Below, one piece after another: positions 19,191 to 28,495 of a stretch of 64,000 nucleotides of DNA. The translations under genes and the position numbers were made by a program. The notes under the pieces were generated by a model. The model ran no database searches, was not told where the DNA came from, and saw nothing but the letters and a program-made list of their open reading frames with translations. Origin of the DNA: Algoriphagus sp. AGSA1 (lineage in GTDB: Bacteria > Bacteroidota > Bacteroidia > Cytophagales > Cyclobacteriaceae). How positions within the stretch are numbered: the first letter of the stretch is position 1; the number at the start of each line of letters is the position of its first letter. Where the stretch lies: the NCBI RefSeq assembly GCF_021390545.1, contig NZ_JAJUWR010000014.1, positions 106,150-170,149 on the forward strand. The letters are read 5' to 3'.

Positions 19191-19226
19191 TTCCCCCTGG
19201 AAAAGGAATTGCTTTTCCAGGGGGAA
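19191..19226. repeat. Perfect 15-bp inverted repeat with 6-nt loop
   Basis: TTCCCCCTGGAAAAG at 19191-19205 pairs exactly with CTTTTCCAGGGGGAA at 19212-19226 around the loop GAATTG. No U-run follows on either strand, so it is not a classical terminator. It lies about 125 bp after the START-like gene and could stabilise that mRNA end. Confidence 0.8.
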
Positions 19227-19648
19227 CCCCGTAGAAGTTGTAAAAACATATCCTATTTCAGATCGGGAAACTGCTAAAATATACCCCAAGAAGTTCCTGG
19301 GGGACAAAGCTCATAGATATGGTTTTGGTTGATGGCCTAAAGGCAGTAGTTGCTAATTGAATCAATATTTAATGAATGAACCTTCACTAAAAAACTTCTC
19401 GTGTGTTCAAATAATTCAAGCATTTACAATGGAATGCCAATGTATAGCTGGCATGCATTTTTATGATGGATCTGACTGTTTGGTCAATTTGATGAGACTT
19501 TAATTTGTATCTGTATAATGGTTTATATGGAGATTATTCAAGTTTTTTCAATATAAATTTATTTTAAATAATTCTATAGGATGAGTGAAGATGTATGCAT
19601 ATAATTCGAATGAGGCCAACGCAGAAAATGGTATGGCCGAGGCTAGTT

Positions 19649-19672
19649 AAAAATCCCGATTTTGGGATTTTT
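19649..19672. terminator. Bidirectional terminator-like hairpin
   Basis: AAAAATCCC and GGGATTTTT pair around GATTTT, which puts a U-run at the 3' side on both strands. No neighbouring gene clearly needs it, so its source transcript is unknown. Confidence 0.5.
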
Positions 19673-20430
19673 CGGTGCATGGAGAAAGCTTGTACCTGCT
19701 GCAAAACCGTTCGCATGAAAGATGAGCTAATTAGTCCAAAGGATAGCTTTTGATCTGTTCCTGGTGGTTTTCAACAGCCCTAAACCAATTTTACTAACTA
19801 TATCGAAATGTTCAGAGAATTTCTCTTTATCCAGGCCATAAATGCTTTCTGAGCTACTACTTGGAGCAGTCTAGATTCATGAGGGACATCCGTAAAGATA
19901 AAGTGTGTAAATCTAGATAAGTAAGATTTCACTTGCCAATAGAAGGCAACAGACTGAGGAAAGTTTGACACAAACCGCTGGATATTATCCTAGGAATCTA
20001 ATGGGGGAGGTCATTTAAATACTGATTGAGGTAACCAGGACAGTTCTTTTCTGCTTTTTTTAGATATCCAGACTAGGGAATAGTATTTGATCCTTCAATA
20101 GTGATCATCAATACCTGGCTACCACAACTATAAATAAAAATGAAAGTGGCTTTGAGAAAAAGAGAGGCATAGATAAGGACAATATTAAGGTCACACCGCT
20201 GGGGATAAATAAGAAAAAGAGGTATCTCCCTGATTCGGGCTCCGGGAGGAATATATCCATCCGCAGTCTGATCAGGACCAAATGAAAAATTATGCCCGAC
20301 CCAAAAATCGAAGAATAGTCGGTATGTTGTTGGTGAATTGAGCACTATTCCTGTATTCATCTGTTATCGGGACTTCTGTCTTCAATGGGAGAGTGAATAA
20401 AACCAGATCGGCGAATTAAAAAAAAGAAGT

Positions 20431-20598
20431 ATGAAAAAAATAGGTTTGGTAATTCTGGCAATAATTTTACTCGGAGCAATCCTGATCCTTACCCTTGTAA
20501 TGGAAATTATTGAGATTTTTATGGGGGCGACACTGTTTTTGCTGGTAATTGTCCTCTTGGTTTTCTTCTATAACAAGATAAAAGACAAAGTTTCTTGA
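20431..20598 (+). CDS. Small hydrophobic membrane protein (55 aa)
   Basis: ATG at 20431 to TGA at 20596-20598. The peptide begins MKKIGLVILAIILLGAIL and continues with a second hydrophobic stretch (MGATLFLLVIVLLVFFY), ending in a lysine-rich tail, so two membrane helices with both ends probably in the cytoplasm. The lysine start, clean hydrophobic pattern and charged tail look like a real small membrane protein. It lies 217 bp before the MscS gene on the same strand. No family recognised. Confidence 0.5.
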   Translation: MKKIGLVILAIILLGAILILTLVMEIIEIFMGATLFLLVIVLLVFFYNKIKDKVS

Positions 20599-20815
20599 TT
20601 TAAGAGACCATTGAGACTGCTTACAATCAGACAATGTATGGAATCAATTCCCTTTAGCGATAGCCGTTTTAATTAATTCGTCAAATTTTTGCAAGTAGTA
20701 GCTTGCAGTATTTTCCTGGAAAGGGCTAAATTCTAACCGTCCGATTGTTTGGGTGTTTTACTGTTTCCTTTAATCTTATTAAACTATATGATTAAACATA
20801 AAACTTAATATTTAA

Positions 20816-21916
20816 ATGGAAGATTTATTAACAACTGAATATTGGGGAAATACTGGAAAGGAGTATCTGATAGCCTTGGGCGTACTCGCCTTCGGTCTTT
20901 TACTGGTCAGGATCTTCAAGAATGTAGTACTGAAGCGTCTCGCCATTTTGGTGTCAAAATCAAAAACCACGATAGACGATTTTATTGTAGAGAGTCTCGG
21001 TCTATATGTGGTGCCGATGGTATATTTCACTATAATATACGCAGTACTGAAGACACTAGCCTGGCCAGAAAGGATAACGTCTATTTTGGAAGTGGTATAT
21101 GTAGTTATAATCACCTACTATTCGATAAGATTGGTTTCCAGCGTGATCCTTATGTTTCTCCAATCTTATATCAGGAGACAGGAGGGGGGAGAAGAGAAAG
21201 TAAAACAGATGGGGGGGATCATATTGATCATCAATGTGATGATCTGGATGGTAGGTTTGGTTTTCATGCTCAGTAACCTTGGGTATAATGTATCTGCAAT
21301 CATTGCGGGTATGGGAATTGGGGGTATTGCCATAGCACTAGCAGCCCAGAATATATTAGGCGATTTGTTCAATTATTTTGTGATCTTTTTTGACCGTCCC
21401 TTCGAAGTAGGGGATTTTCTCGTAGTGGGAGAAAAAAATGGGGTAGTTGATAAAATCGGGATCAAGACCACAAGGATAAAGACACTTTCCGGTGAGCAGC
21501 TAGTCTTTTCAAATAGTGACCTGACCAATTCCAGGATTCATAACTATAAGAAAATGGAACGGCGCAGAATAGTATTTACCGTGGGGGTCACCTACGAAAC
21601 TCCTGTAGAACAGGTAAAGAAGATCCCTGGGCTGTTAAGGGAAATTATTGAATCTGAAAAGCGGGTGGATTTTGATAGGGCGCATTTTAAAGCGTTTGGG
21701 GATTCAAGTTTGGATTATGAGATAGTCTATATTATTAACAGTGCCGACTTCAACACCTATATGGATATTCAGCAGGATTTTAATTTTAAGATATACGAGA
21801 GATTCAATGAGTTGGAAATTTCCATAGCTTTCCCTACCCGCACCCTTTATCTTCGAAATGAACATGGAATGAAACTAGAACTGAATACGGAGAAAATCGA
21901 GACGAACTGCAGCTGA
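20816..21916 (+). CDS. Small-conductance mechanosensitive channel (MscS family)
   Basis: 366 residues. Three N-terminal hydrophobic segments are followed by the pore-lining helix region IIAGMGIGGIAIALAAQNIL (about 161-180) and the beta domain block DRPFEVGDFLVVGEKNGVVDKIGIKTT. The C-terminal mixed domain contains FGDSSLDYEIVY. The channel opens under membrane tension to release solutes on osmotic downshock. Length and order are normal for the MscS core. The first codon is ATG, with no gene close upstream other than the small membrane protein. Confidence 0.93.
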   Translation: MEDLLTTEYWGNTGKEYLIALGVLAFGLLLVRIFKNVVLKRLAILVSKSKTTIDDFIVESLGLYVVPMVYFTIIYAVLKTLAWPERITSILEVVYVVIITYYSIRLVSSVILMFLQSYIRRQEGGEEKVKQMGGIILIINVMIWMVGLVFMLSNLGYNVSAIIAGMGIGGIAIALAAQNILGDLFNYFVIFFDRPFEVGDFLVVGEKNGVVDKIGIKTTRIKTLSGEQLVFSNSDLTNSRIHNYKKMERRRIVFTVGVTYETPVEQVKKIPGLLREIIESEKRVDFDRAHFKAFGDSSLDYEIVYIINSADFNTYMDIQQDFNFKIYERFNELEISIAFPTRTLYLRNEHGMKLELNTEKIETNCS

Positions 21917-22102
21917 TGAAATCCCAGTAACATCTTTTAATTGCTCATTTATGATAATTAGTAGGGAAAGTATCAATACTTCTGTTGAAGAGACCGATAA
22001 ATCCCTTAATTTGGTCAACCAATAATTCAGCATAAGGGCTAGATGATACGGGAAAAACTTTAGATTCGGGTGTGGAATAATTAATCAAATTGGCTTATTG
22101 AG

Positions 22103-23035
22103 ATGCACAGAATTTACTTGATCCTGCTATTGGTAGGTATGGCTCATCAAATATCCGCTCAGGAAGAAAATGAAGTAGTCCAATTCAACAAGGACTTAAA
22201 CCAATTTATGAGCGTAAGGGATTTTAGCATTTCTTCAGACGGTGCTGAAGCGTTTTTTACCATCCAGAGCCCTTTTCAGGAAATATCCCAGATCGCATTT
22301 ATTACAAAAGATGTTGATAATAAATGGTCAGCACCACAGCTGATGCCGTTTTCTGATTCATATTTGTATCTAGAACCTTTTTTATCCCCAGATGGTAATC
22401 GTTTGTTTTTTGTGTCCGATCGACCTGTAAGTGATACTGTCCACGAAAAAAAGGACTTTGATATATGGTATGTGGAAAGAAGTTTGAAGGGAAAAACATG
22501 GTCTGTGCCTGTAAATCTAGGCACACCGGTAAATTCCAGCAACGATGAATTCTATCCTTCAGTCAGTGAAAGCAACAACCTTTACTTTACCATGGACTCC
22601 CCCGATGGAATGGGCAAGGATGATATCTATTTTTCCCGTTGGGAAAATGGTGCCTATTCGGTACCCGAACTACTGGGAGAAAATGTTAACAGCGCAGGTT
22701 ACGAGTTCAATGCATTCATTTCCAGAAAAGAAAACTTTTTACTATTCACCAAATATAACGAAACTGGAGGTTTCGGGAGTGGCGATTTATATATCTCAAA
22801 GAGGGAGGCAGACGGAGTTTGGGCAAAGGCTACAAACCTAGGAGAGCCTATTAATACAAAATATATGGAATATTGTCCCTTTTATGATGAGGATAGCCAA
22901 ATCTTATATTTCACAAGTAAAAGGAATGACATCACCTCCAGGGATTTCCTAGATCTATCTGATTTTCAGGTGTATGTATCAGAAAGCAACAATGGGCTGA
23001 GTAAGATTTATATGACCAAGTTGGTAATAGACTAG
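22103..23035 (+). CDS. Exported PD40 (TolB-like) beta-propeller protein
   Basis: 310 residues with a signal peptide (MHRIYLILLLVGMAHQISAQ). Repeated blades follow the PD40 pattern, for example LEPFLSPDGNRLFFVSDRP (about 91-109), EFYPSVSESNNLYFTMDSP and MEYCPFYDEDSQILYFTSKR. Such propellers act in the periplasm or on the outer membrane in protein contacts. No lipobox is evident and no partner gene is adjacent, so the role is open. Confidence 0.82.
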   Translation: MHRIYLILLLVGMAHQISAQEENEVVQFNKDLNQFMSVRDFSISSDGAEAFFTIQSPFQEISQIAFITKDVDNKWSAPQLMPFSDSYLYLEPFLSPDGNRLFFVSDRPVSDTVHEKKDFDIWYVERSLKGKTWSVPVNLGTPVNSSNDEFYPSVSESNNLYFTMDSPDGMGKDDIYFSRWENGAYSVPELLGENVNSAGYEFNAFISRKENFLLFTKYNETGGFGSGDLYISKREADGVWAKATNLGEPINTKYMEYCPFYDEDSQILYFTSKRNDITSRDFLDLSDFQVYVSESNNGLSKIYMTKLVID

Positions 23036-23210
23036 CTTGTCATGAGTTAAAATCCTGTCTTAAAATAAACCGAGACATGAGTGGAGGTCTGGAGTGTGCT
23101 GTCCTACGACTGGGAGGCGTACTATTTTTATCTTACAGGTGTGGTAGGGCAATAACTTGGGATTCTCGGAAAACATAAAAACTACCCTGTCAACTGTAGG
23201 CAAATAAAAA

Positions 23211-23227
23211 CCCAGAGAAACTCTGGG
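23211..23227 (-). terminator. Terminator-like hairpin (minus strand)
   Basis: CCCAGAG and CTCTGGG pair around a 3-nt loop. On the minus strand the stem is followed by a T-run (TTTTTATTT). No minus-strand gene lies just upstream, so the use is unclear. Confidence 0.45.
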
Positions 23228-23296
23228 CATTTACAATCGGCTATCGCCTGTATTAAAATTTAACGCTTTTCCAAAGTTCAGGCCTTAACTTCAGAA

Positions 23297-23324
23297 AAAA
23301 AATACCCTATATAGGGTATTTTTT
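23297..23324. repeat. Palindrome with core ACCCTATATAGGGT, copy 1
   Basis: Perfect 14-bp arms meet between 23310 and 23311 and are followed by a T-run and GAGG. A near-identical copy lies at 28221-28248, so the two bracket the exported four-gene cluster. Confidence 0.7.
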
Positions 23325-23635
23325 GAGGTTTTTTGCCCATTTTCACTTGCTTTTTCCCTTTTCTGCAGGGATTTTGAAATCATTGGTTCACTTATTGATA
23401 TATTAGGTCAGTCGGCTAAGGGAGTCGGGGGCACAATGGGCAGACAGGGTGGCAACGCTCCCGAAAACGGCTAGGAGTACATTGCGAAATTATCTTAAAA
23501 AAGCTTTTTCATTTGGAATGGCATTTGTGACTTAATCACATGATTTTATTTACTTTGTACCCAAATCAAAAACCAGGGGAAATCCCTTTTATAAAAATCA
23601 ACAAAACATACTCATCATCTTAATCAAATCCCCAA

Positions 23636-24106
23636 ATGAAGCAAAATTTGTTCTCTATTTCGGTTAACCGCTCACTTATGATTGCCTTGGTTGCTATGCT
23701 GGCAATGGGTGCATGTAAAAGTAAGAAGAAAGCAGCCCAACCGGCACCGGCGCCAGCTCCTGTGGAACAAGTGGAACAGCCTGCACCTACTCCAGCCCCA
23801 GTATCATCTGCAGAGGAAGTGGCCGCTGAGAAACTTGAAAATTATTTCAACAGTGTAACCGCTGCTGGTAATGCATCTATGGCTAACCAGACTATTCAAG
23901 AGGCATTAGCTATGTTCTCAAACAAGGAAACTCCCGTTTTGATCGTTATTCATGAAGAAAACGGGATCAAGGATTACGATGAGCCGACTACTATCTCTAA
24001 GTATCTGGATTATCTGAAGGACACCAAGAAGAATCTAAATTATATCTCTGATATTCGATTAGATGCCAATGGAAAAGTTTCTGAATTGGAACTTAGAAGA
24101 AAATAA
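23636..24106 (+). CDS. Small lipoprotein with Pro/Ala linker, first gene of the exported cluster
   Basis: 156 residues. A signal sequence ends in the lipobox MGAC (Cys27), followed by a Lys patch, a Pro/Ala/Glu-rich linker (about 33-60) and a compact C-terminal domain of about 90 residues. That domain has an alternation of Ile/Leu strands (TPVLIVIHEE) and a helix before the tail SELELRRK. The protein is probably anchored in the outer membrane with the linker spanning outwards. I do not recognise the domain. The next gene starts 27 bp later and the cluster continues with overlaps, so the four are probably co-expressed. Confidence 0.75.
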   Translation: MKQNLFSISVNRSLMIALVAMLAMGACKSKKKAAQPAPAPAPVEQVEQPAPTPAPVSSAEEVAAEKLENYFNSVTAAGNASMANQTIQEALAMFSNKETPVLIVIHEENGIKDYDEPTTISKYLDYLKDTKKNLNYISDIRLDANGKVSELELRRK

Positions 24107-24133
24107 TCGCCCATCTGAAAAAATAAAATACTC

Positions 24134-24712
24134 ATGAAAAATAAAATGATCCTTTTCTTGGGCCTTTTCCTTGCTACTTCAGTAAGTGTACTGGCTCAGT
24201 CAGAAACTATCAGTCCTTCTAGAAAGCAGGCAATTGACTCACTTGCCCTTGAGAAAGTTAAAGATTTAAGTAAATATATCAGTATCATCGGTAGCAAGGA
24301 GACCCAGTTCTCTGAAGCCAACCGTGTGATGGATCGCGCAGAAGAATTGTTCGCTCCAGGAGCTGAAATGGGAGTTTCAAGCATCAATACCAGCGAAATA
24401 GCTTATTATAAGGTTAGACGTTACTTTGAGCGGTTGATGGCTCTAAACTATGATAGAGTAAACATCACCTGGTACGATATACAGTACATTTCTGATCTGG
24501 AAAGACAACCTGATGGTAGATATGTGGGTGTGATTACCGTATTCCAACGCTTTGAAGGAACATCCATAGAGACAGGAATGAACTACAAAGACACTACAAA
24601 GAAAGATATCACTATTTACGTAGAGAAGAAGCAGACCCAAATCGCTGGTAGAACCATCGAATTCTGGGACGTCATGCTAGGTGACGTAAGAGTGACTGAA
24701 ACTTCCGCATGA
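24134..24712 (+). CDS. Exported protein of unknown function, paralogous to the LRR protein N-terminus
   Basis: 192 residues with a signal peptide (MKNKMILFLGLFLATSVSVLAQ). The mature part has an N-terminal helix (VKDLSKYISIIGSKET), a segment around YKVRRYFERLMALNYDRV and a beta-rich end. The same order, helix with IGS, then RDAE/RAEE, then a strand pair with D-x-x-Y/F, occurs in the first 190 residues of the LRR protein two genes downstream, which suggests a shared domain, possibly NTF2-like. It overlaps the next gene by 4 bp. Function unknown. Confidence 0.7.
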   Translation: MKNKMILFLGLFLATSVSVLAQSETISPSRKQAIDSLALEKVKDLSKYISIIGSKETQFSEANRVMDRAEELFAPGAEMGVSSINTSEIAYYKVRRYFERLMALNYDRVNITWYDIQYISDLERQPDGRYVGVITVFQRFEGTSIETGMNYKDTTKKDITIYVEKKQTQIAGRTIEFWDVMLGDVRVTETSA

Positions 24713-25551
24713 GAATAATCACCTTCATCTTTGCGATATTCATCGCAAGCATCTCAATTGTCTCGGGGCAGGGCATAGGCAGCCCCGGGACAGTTAAGGA
24801 TGACGGCAAATTTGCCGCATCTACCAAACAATTAAACCAATTCTTCAGAAGATTTAATGGAGAGGAATCTCCCACGGATGGAAATGTGCGTTTTTATCCC
24901 GGAGATTCATCCTATCGAAATGTATCGCTGAGAAAAGGGTTTCTGGAGATACTTTTCGACAACCAAACTTCCTCTGTAAATCAAAATCTTAAAAGAGAAT
25001 TTATAGACTCAGTACTATCTTCTGTTAACCCAAAATATCTTAATTTCCACAGAAGTGGCTGGTTTGCCGAAGTGCAGGCTGACTTCATGTTTAAAGGTAA
25101 GCGTGAAACCGCCACATTGATATTAAAGCTCCAAGCTGAGGGATTGGGGTACGAATGGGTGATAGACAAAGTATCTTTCCCTCCCTTCCGAAACATATTC
25201 AATAAGCCAGTGGGAGATTCCAAGGATTTTCTACATCCCTTGAGCCATGAACTTGGTTTTATGAATCTCCGAAGGGCTTTTCAGGATTCTAATTCCCCTG
25301 AAGCTTTCACTGAATCCACATTCACTCCTGATTACTTGACCTTGTTTTTGTACGAGATGAAGCAAAACAACATACGCTACCAGACAGTAACGGATGTGAA
25401 ATTCCATTTCTTCCAGATCGAGGGCTGGTATTTTGAAGTTCATCAATTTAATAGACCTGGATTTAACACAGGTTGGCTGATTTCAAACCTTGTTAAGCTT
25501 AACCCCGGTGACAAGGAATCCATCCAGAAATACATTTATGACCAGAACTAA
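24709..25551 (+). CDS. Exported protein of unknown function
   Basis: 280 residues. A signal peptide (MRIITFIFAIFIASISIVSGQ) precedes a domain starting QLNQFFRRFNGEESP and continuing with alternating beta strands and helices; RRAFQDSNSPEAFTE marks a second half that resembles the first in layout. No catalytic motif is visible. It begins inside the stop codon of the preceding gene (ATGA) and its end overlaps the LRR gene start by 14 bp, so the three are translationally coupled. Confidence 0.7.
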   Translation: MRIITFIFAIFIASISIVSGQGIGSPGTVKDDGKFAASTKQLNQFFRRFNGEESPTDGNVRFYPGDSSYRNVSLRKGFLEILFDNQTSSVNQNLKREFIDSVLSSVNPKYLNFHRSGWFAEVQADFMFKGKRETATLILKLQAEGLGYEWVIDKVSFPPFRNIFNKPVGDSKDFLHPLSHELGFMNLRRAFQDSNSPEAFTESTFTPDYLTLFLYEMKQNNIRYQTVTDVKFHFFQIEGWYFEVHQFNRPGFNTGWLISNLVKLNPGDKESIQKYIYDQN

Positions 25552-27988
25552 GGCTATATATCTGAGTTTATTCCTTTTTTGCCTGAGCCCCTCCGGGATA
25601 GCCCAGAGCATCAAAGGCTATACTAAAGCTGAAATTGATGATTATTCAGCTAAGGTTGAGGATCAAGTCCGCTTTTTGGAATACTTGCTCAACACCATAG
25701 GGTCTTCTCAAACCCCCGCCAGAGACAAGGATGTGGTGATAAGAGAAAGCTATCTCAAAATCTTCCGTGACGCAGAGGTGCAGGTGGAAGATGACCTGCT
25801 TTTGGACAGAAAAGTGGTAACCAATAAGAATGTGACCGCATACCTGAAAGATATTGAGTTCTTTTACAGAGATGCCAATTTCAAATTCAAAATCAGGGAT
25901 GTCAAGCCTAATCAGAAAGATAATGGCGATGTCTATTTTTTGGCGTCTCTTGATAGGACTATCACTGCTACCGGGATCAACAATGAAAAGGTATCCAATA
26001 CAAAGCCGCGCTTTGTGGAGGTCAATCTGGACAGCAAGACCCAGGAATTAAAAATTGCCAGTGTATATACCACTAAGGTAAGCCGTGACGAAGAACTCAC
26101 TGAATGGTGGTCAATCTTAAATCCCCATTGGCAGGATTATTTTAGAAACAGGTTTGCCATACATGAATATGATACCGTTGATTTGGATTTATTGTACAAG
26201 TTCGTAGAGGTGGATTCCCTGGATATTTCAGGAACTGATTCCTTGCTGGATCTCAGTCCGATGGAAGCAATGAGAAACCTGAAATTTGTCAATCTGAGTA
26301 ATACCCAAATTACCGAACTTGGCCCGATTTCCAATGTGACTTTCCTTGAATTTCTTGATGTGTCCAATACTCCTACCTCTGATATCCAGTTTATAAAGTA
26401 CTCTGACCGTCTGAAACACCTGGATATCTCCAAAACACAGATAAGAGATATCAGTGAACTGGTCAATCTCAAATCCATCAGATCATTGCGAGCAGAGGAA
26501 ACTCCGATTATGAGCTTTGCTGTTCTTAATGAATTTGATAGTCTAAAAAGCCTCTATCTGGCACAGAGTGGCTTTAACAATACAGAAAATATCAAGGAGC
26601 TGGATAAATTGGAGAACCTTGATTTGAGTAGAAACTATTTGGTGAATTTCAGTCAATTGGCAGAACTGTCAGCTTTAAAGACACTAAATCTGTCTAAGAC
26701 CAATATCCAGGATCTTTCTCCGCTGAAGGGATTGGAGCATTTGGAAGTATTGGACGTCACCGGTACAGAAGTAGGGGATATATCAGCGCTCAACAAAAAA
26801 GCCTCGCTTAATAAAATTTTAGCTGACGAGACTAAGCTCTCTGTGATGGCTGCTGATGACTTCATACGAAATAACCCGAAAGTTCTGCTCATCCATCATG
26901 TGAAGGACCTGGAAAGCTGGTGGGCAGGCCTGTCTGAAGCCTGGAAAGCCAGTCTGAAAAAAGCCAACCCTAATATTAAATCCGATAGACCTAGTGTGGA
27001 AATTCTTACTAGTACGATAGGCTTGGACAATTTGGATCTGAGTGGGGCTGGAATTGAAAGTTTAAACCCCATCACTAGATTCGCCAAACTTACTAAACTT
27101 GATTTTTCTGACAATCCAGTGACTGAATTGATTTCTTTGAGTGAGGTTAAGACCTTGAAGGAAATAAAGGGTAGAAATACGCAAGTGAAAGATATTTCTC
27201 CATTGAAATCAAATGAAGAGCTGCAGAAGCTGGATCTCGATGGTAGTCCAGTGGCTACAATAATGGATGTAGTTAACCTGCCGAATCTGGAGTATCTGAA
27301 TGTCAATTCTTCCGAAATATTTGCTGAGGAAGTGCCGGAAATCCTAATTCAAAAACCAGACCTCACCATTGTCTATAGAACTGAAGAACTGCAAGCTTGG
27401 TGGCAGGAGCTTGATGCCACTTGGCAGGAGATATTCCGCCAAAAGTTTGATTTAACTGAGGATCCCGGCGCTGAAGAGCTTCATGCCATGACAGGCAAGG
27501 CTTCTTTGAGCTTCGAGCGCACTCCTATTGGGGATATACAGGCGTTGACTAAGTTTGTGAATTTAAGGTCTCTGGTGATTTTTGATGCCCCTATCAGAAA
27601 CATTGGACCACTTTCTGAGTTGGGACTTTTGGAAAAACTAAGGATATCCCAAGTGCCTGTGGTGGATTTTTCTCCATTGAGCTCCTTGGCCGAACTTCGT
27701 GAATTAGATATCAGTAATACCGGAATTGAGGATTTAAGGCCACTTCAGAATCTTATTCATCTGGAAATCCTTAATATTTCTGGAACAAATCTCAAGACTC
27801 TTAAAGGTTTGGAAGGTTTGGTAAATCTCAAGGAATTGGATGTGGCAAGTACAAATCTGCGGTCATTAAGGCAAATCCAAGGACTTCCCAATCTTGAGAA
27901 ACTTTCCTGTTTCAACACAAGATTGAATAGTAGGGCGGTAAGTAGCTTCCAAAAGTCCAACCCTGACTGCGAAGTAAGGTATTACTAA
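25538..27988 (+). CDS. Exported leucine-rich repeat protein with three Trp-rich modules
   Basis: 816 residues with a signal peptide (TRTKAIYLSLFLFCLSPSGIAQ). An N-terminal domain of about 190 residues is followed by three copies of one module: a Trp motif (LTEWWSILNPHWQDYFRNRF; DLESWWAGLSEAWKASLKK; LQAWWQELDATWQEIFRQKF) and then several 22-residue SDS22/internalin-type repeats of the form LxxLDLSxTxIxDLSPLxxL. The repeats would form curved binding surfaces outside the inner membrane. ATG at 25538 is preferred because the signal peptide starts there; upstream in-frame codons lie inside the preceding gene. A strong terminator follows. Ligand unknown. Confidence 0.82.
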   Translation: MTRTKAIYLSLFLFCLSPSGIAQSIKGYTKAEIDDYSAKVEDQVRFLEYLLNTIGSSQTPARDKDVVIRESYLKIFRDAEVQVEDDLLLDRKVVTNKNVTAYLKDIEFFYRDANFKFKIRDVKPNQKDNGDVYFLASLDRTITATGINNEKVSNTKPRFVEVNLDSKTQELKIASVYTTKVSRDEELTEWWSILNPHWQDYFRNRFAIHEYDTVDLDLLYKFVEVDSLDISGTDSLLDLSPMEAMRNLKFVNLSNTQITELGPISNVTFLEFLDVSNTPTSDIQFIKYSDRLKHLDISKTQIRDISELVNLKSIRSLRAEETPIMSFAVLNEFDSLKSLYLAQSGFNNTENIKELDKLENLDLSRNYLVNFSQLAELSALKTLNLSKTNIQDLSPLKGLEHLEVLDVTGTEVGDISALNKKASLNKILADETKLSVMAADDFIRNNPKVLLIHHVKDLESWWAGLSEAWKASLKKANPNIKSDRPSVEILTSTIGLDNLDLSGAGIESLNPITRFAKLTKLDFSDNPVTELISLSEVKTLKEIKGRNTQVKDISPLKSNEELQKLDLDGSPVATIMDVVNLPNLEYLNVNSSEIFAEEVPEILIQKPDLTIVYRTEELQAWWQELDATWQEIFRQKFDLTEDPGAEELHAMTGKASLSFERTPIGDIQALTKFVNLRSLVIFDAPIRNIGPLSELGLLEKLRISQVPVVDFSPLSSLAELRELDISNTGIEDLRPLQNLIHLEILNISGTNLKTLKGLEGLVNLKELDVASTNLRSLRQIQGLPNLEKLSCFNTRLNSRAVSSFQKSNPDCEVRYY

Positions 27989-28002
27989 GAACAAGGCAAT
28001 GT

Positions 28003-28055
28003 AAAAAGCAGCTGAGCGGGAAATTTTGATTTTCTTGCTCAGCTGTTTTCTTTTT
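28003..28055 (+). terminator. Terminator of the exported four-gene cluster
   Basis: CAGCTGAGC at 28009-28017 pairs with GCTCAGCTG at 28037-28045, extended inward by A/T and G-T pairs and followed by TTTTCTTTTTATT. It starts about 15 bp after the LRR stop codon. Confidence 0.8.
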
Positions 28056-28220
28056 ATTCCAATCTTGAGTTGGGTAAGCGGCTGCCCCAATCAAAATGCT
28101 GTATTACGTATTCAAAAAAGTGAGAGGTAGGCTGATAAGCAACTTTGATCTAAATAAGAATAAGTCTATTTGAGCTTTGTAAAGTTCAATTTTGTGGACA
28201 ACTTTTCTTTTAAATGATCA

Positions 28221-28248
28221 AAAATTACCCTGTATAGGGTATTTTTTT
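28221..28248. repeat. Palindrome with core ACCCTGTATAGGGT, copy 2
   Basis: The core at 28227-28240 differs from copy 1 (23304-23317) by a single base, and both are followed by TATTTTTT and GAG. It lies between two converging genes. Confidence 0.65.
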
Positions 28249-28252
28249 TGAG

Positions 28253-28490
28253 TCAAGCACTCTCTACCTTTATGTCAGGGTGATTAAGAATTTTTCCAAC
28301 AACACTTTTACTAAAAAATATCATAAGGGATTTTTTATCTGATTTTTTAATCCCTTTAATCTTTTCCTCGTCTTCCGGATTAGAGATGACTACCCAATTT
28401 GCGTCCTTTTAATCCAGAATTGTTCTCAAGGATATCTATTAGAGGTATTATGACAGATGAATAAGGGGAGGAATCACTGACTCCGTTTTT
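28253..28490 (-). pseudogene. Frameshifted gene fragment, about 77 codons (possibly universal-stress-protein-like)
   Basis: On the minus strand 28490-28407 reads KNGVSDSSPYSSVIIPLIDI and then LENNSGLK before hitting a stop, and after a one-base shift near 28406 the next frame continues KDANWVVISNPEDEEKIKG through SKSVVGKILNHPDIKVESA to a TGA at 28253-28255. Both parts have coding character and no start codon, so this is a decayed C-terminal fragment. The SKSVVGKIL...IKV ending recalls universal stress proteins, but that is a weak resemblance. It begins directly after the terminator of the large minus-strand gene. Confidence 0.45.
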
Positions 28491-28495
28491 TTAGC

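Larger units (their letters stand above)
19067..20430 (+). other. 1.36-kb gene-poor region
   Basis: I see no supportable gene. It holds a perfect 15-bp inverted repeat at 19191-19226 and a terminator-like hairpin at 19649-19672. A 95-codon minus-strand frame at 20073-20360 shows no recognisable domain and is probably accidental, though it could be a decayed gene. Confidence 0.5.
23036..23635. other. 600-bp intergenic region with two palindromes
   Basis: It contains the hairpins described separately at 23211-23227 and 23297-23324 and the presumed promoter region of the four-gene exported cluster (TTACTTTG at 23550-23557 is a possible -7 box). No gene is supported here. Confidence 0.5.

Noticed and set aside
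20073..20360. A 95-codon minus-strand frame in the gene-poor gap
   Set aside because: No recognisable domain and no partner; could be a decayed gene, but not enough support to call one.
23211..23227. Minus-strand terminator as evidence of a hidden minus-strand gene
   Set aside because: No minus-strand frame with coding character is present in 23228-23635.
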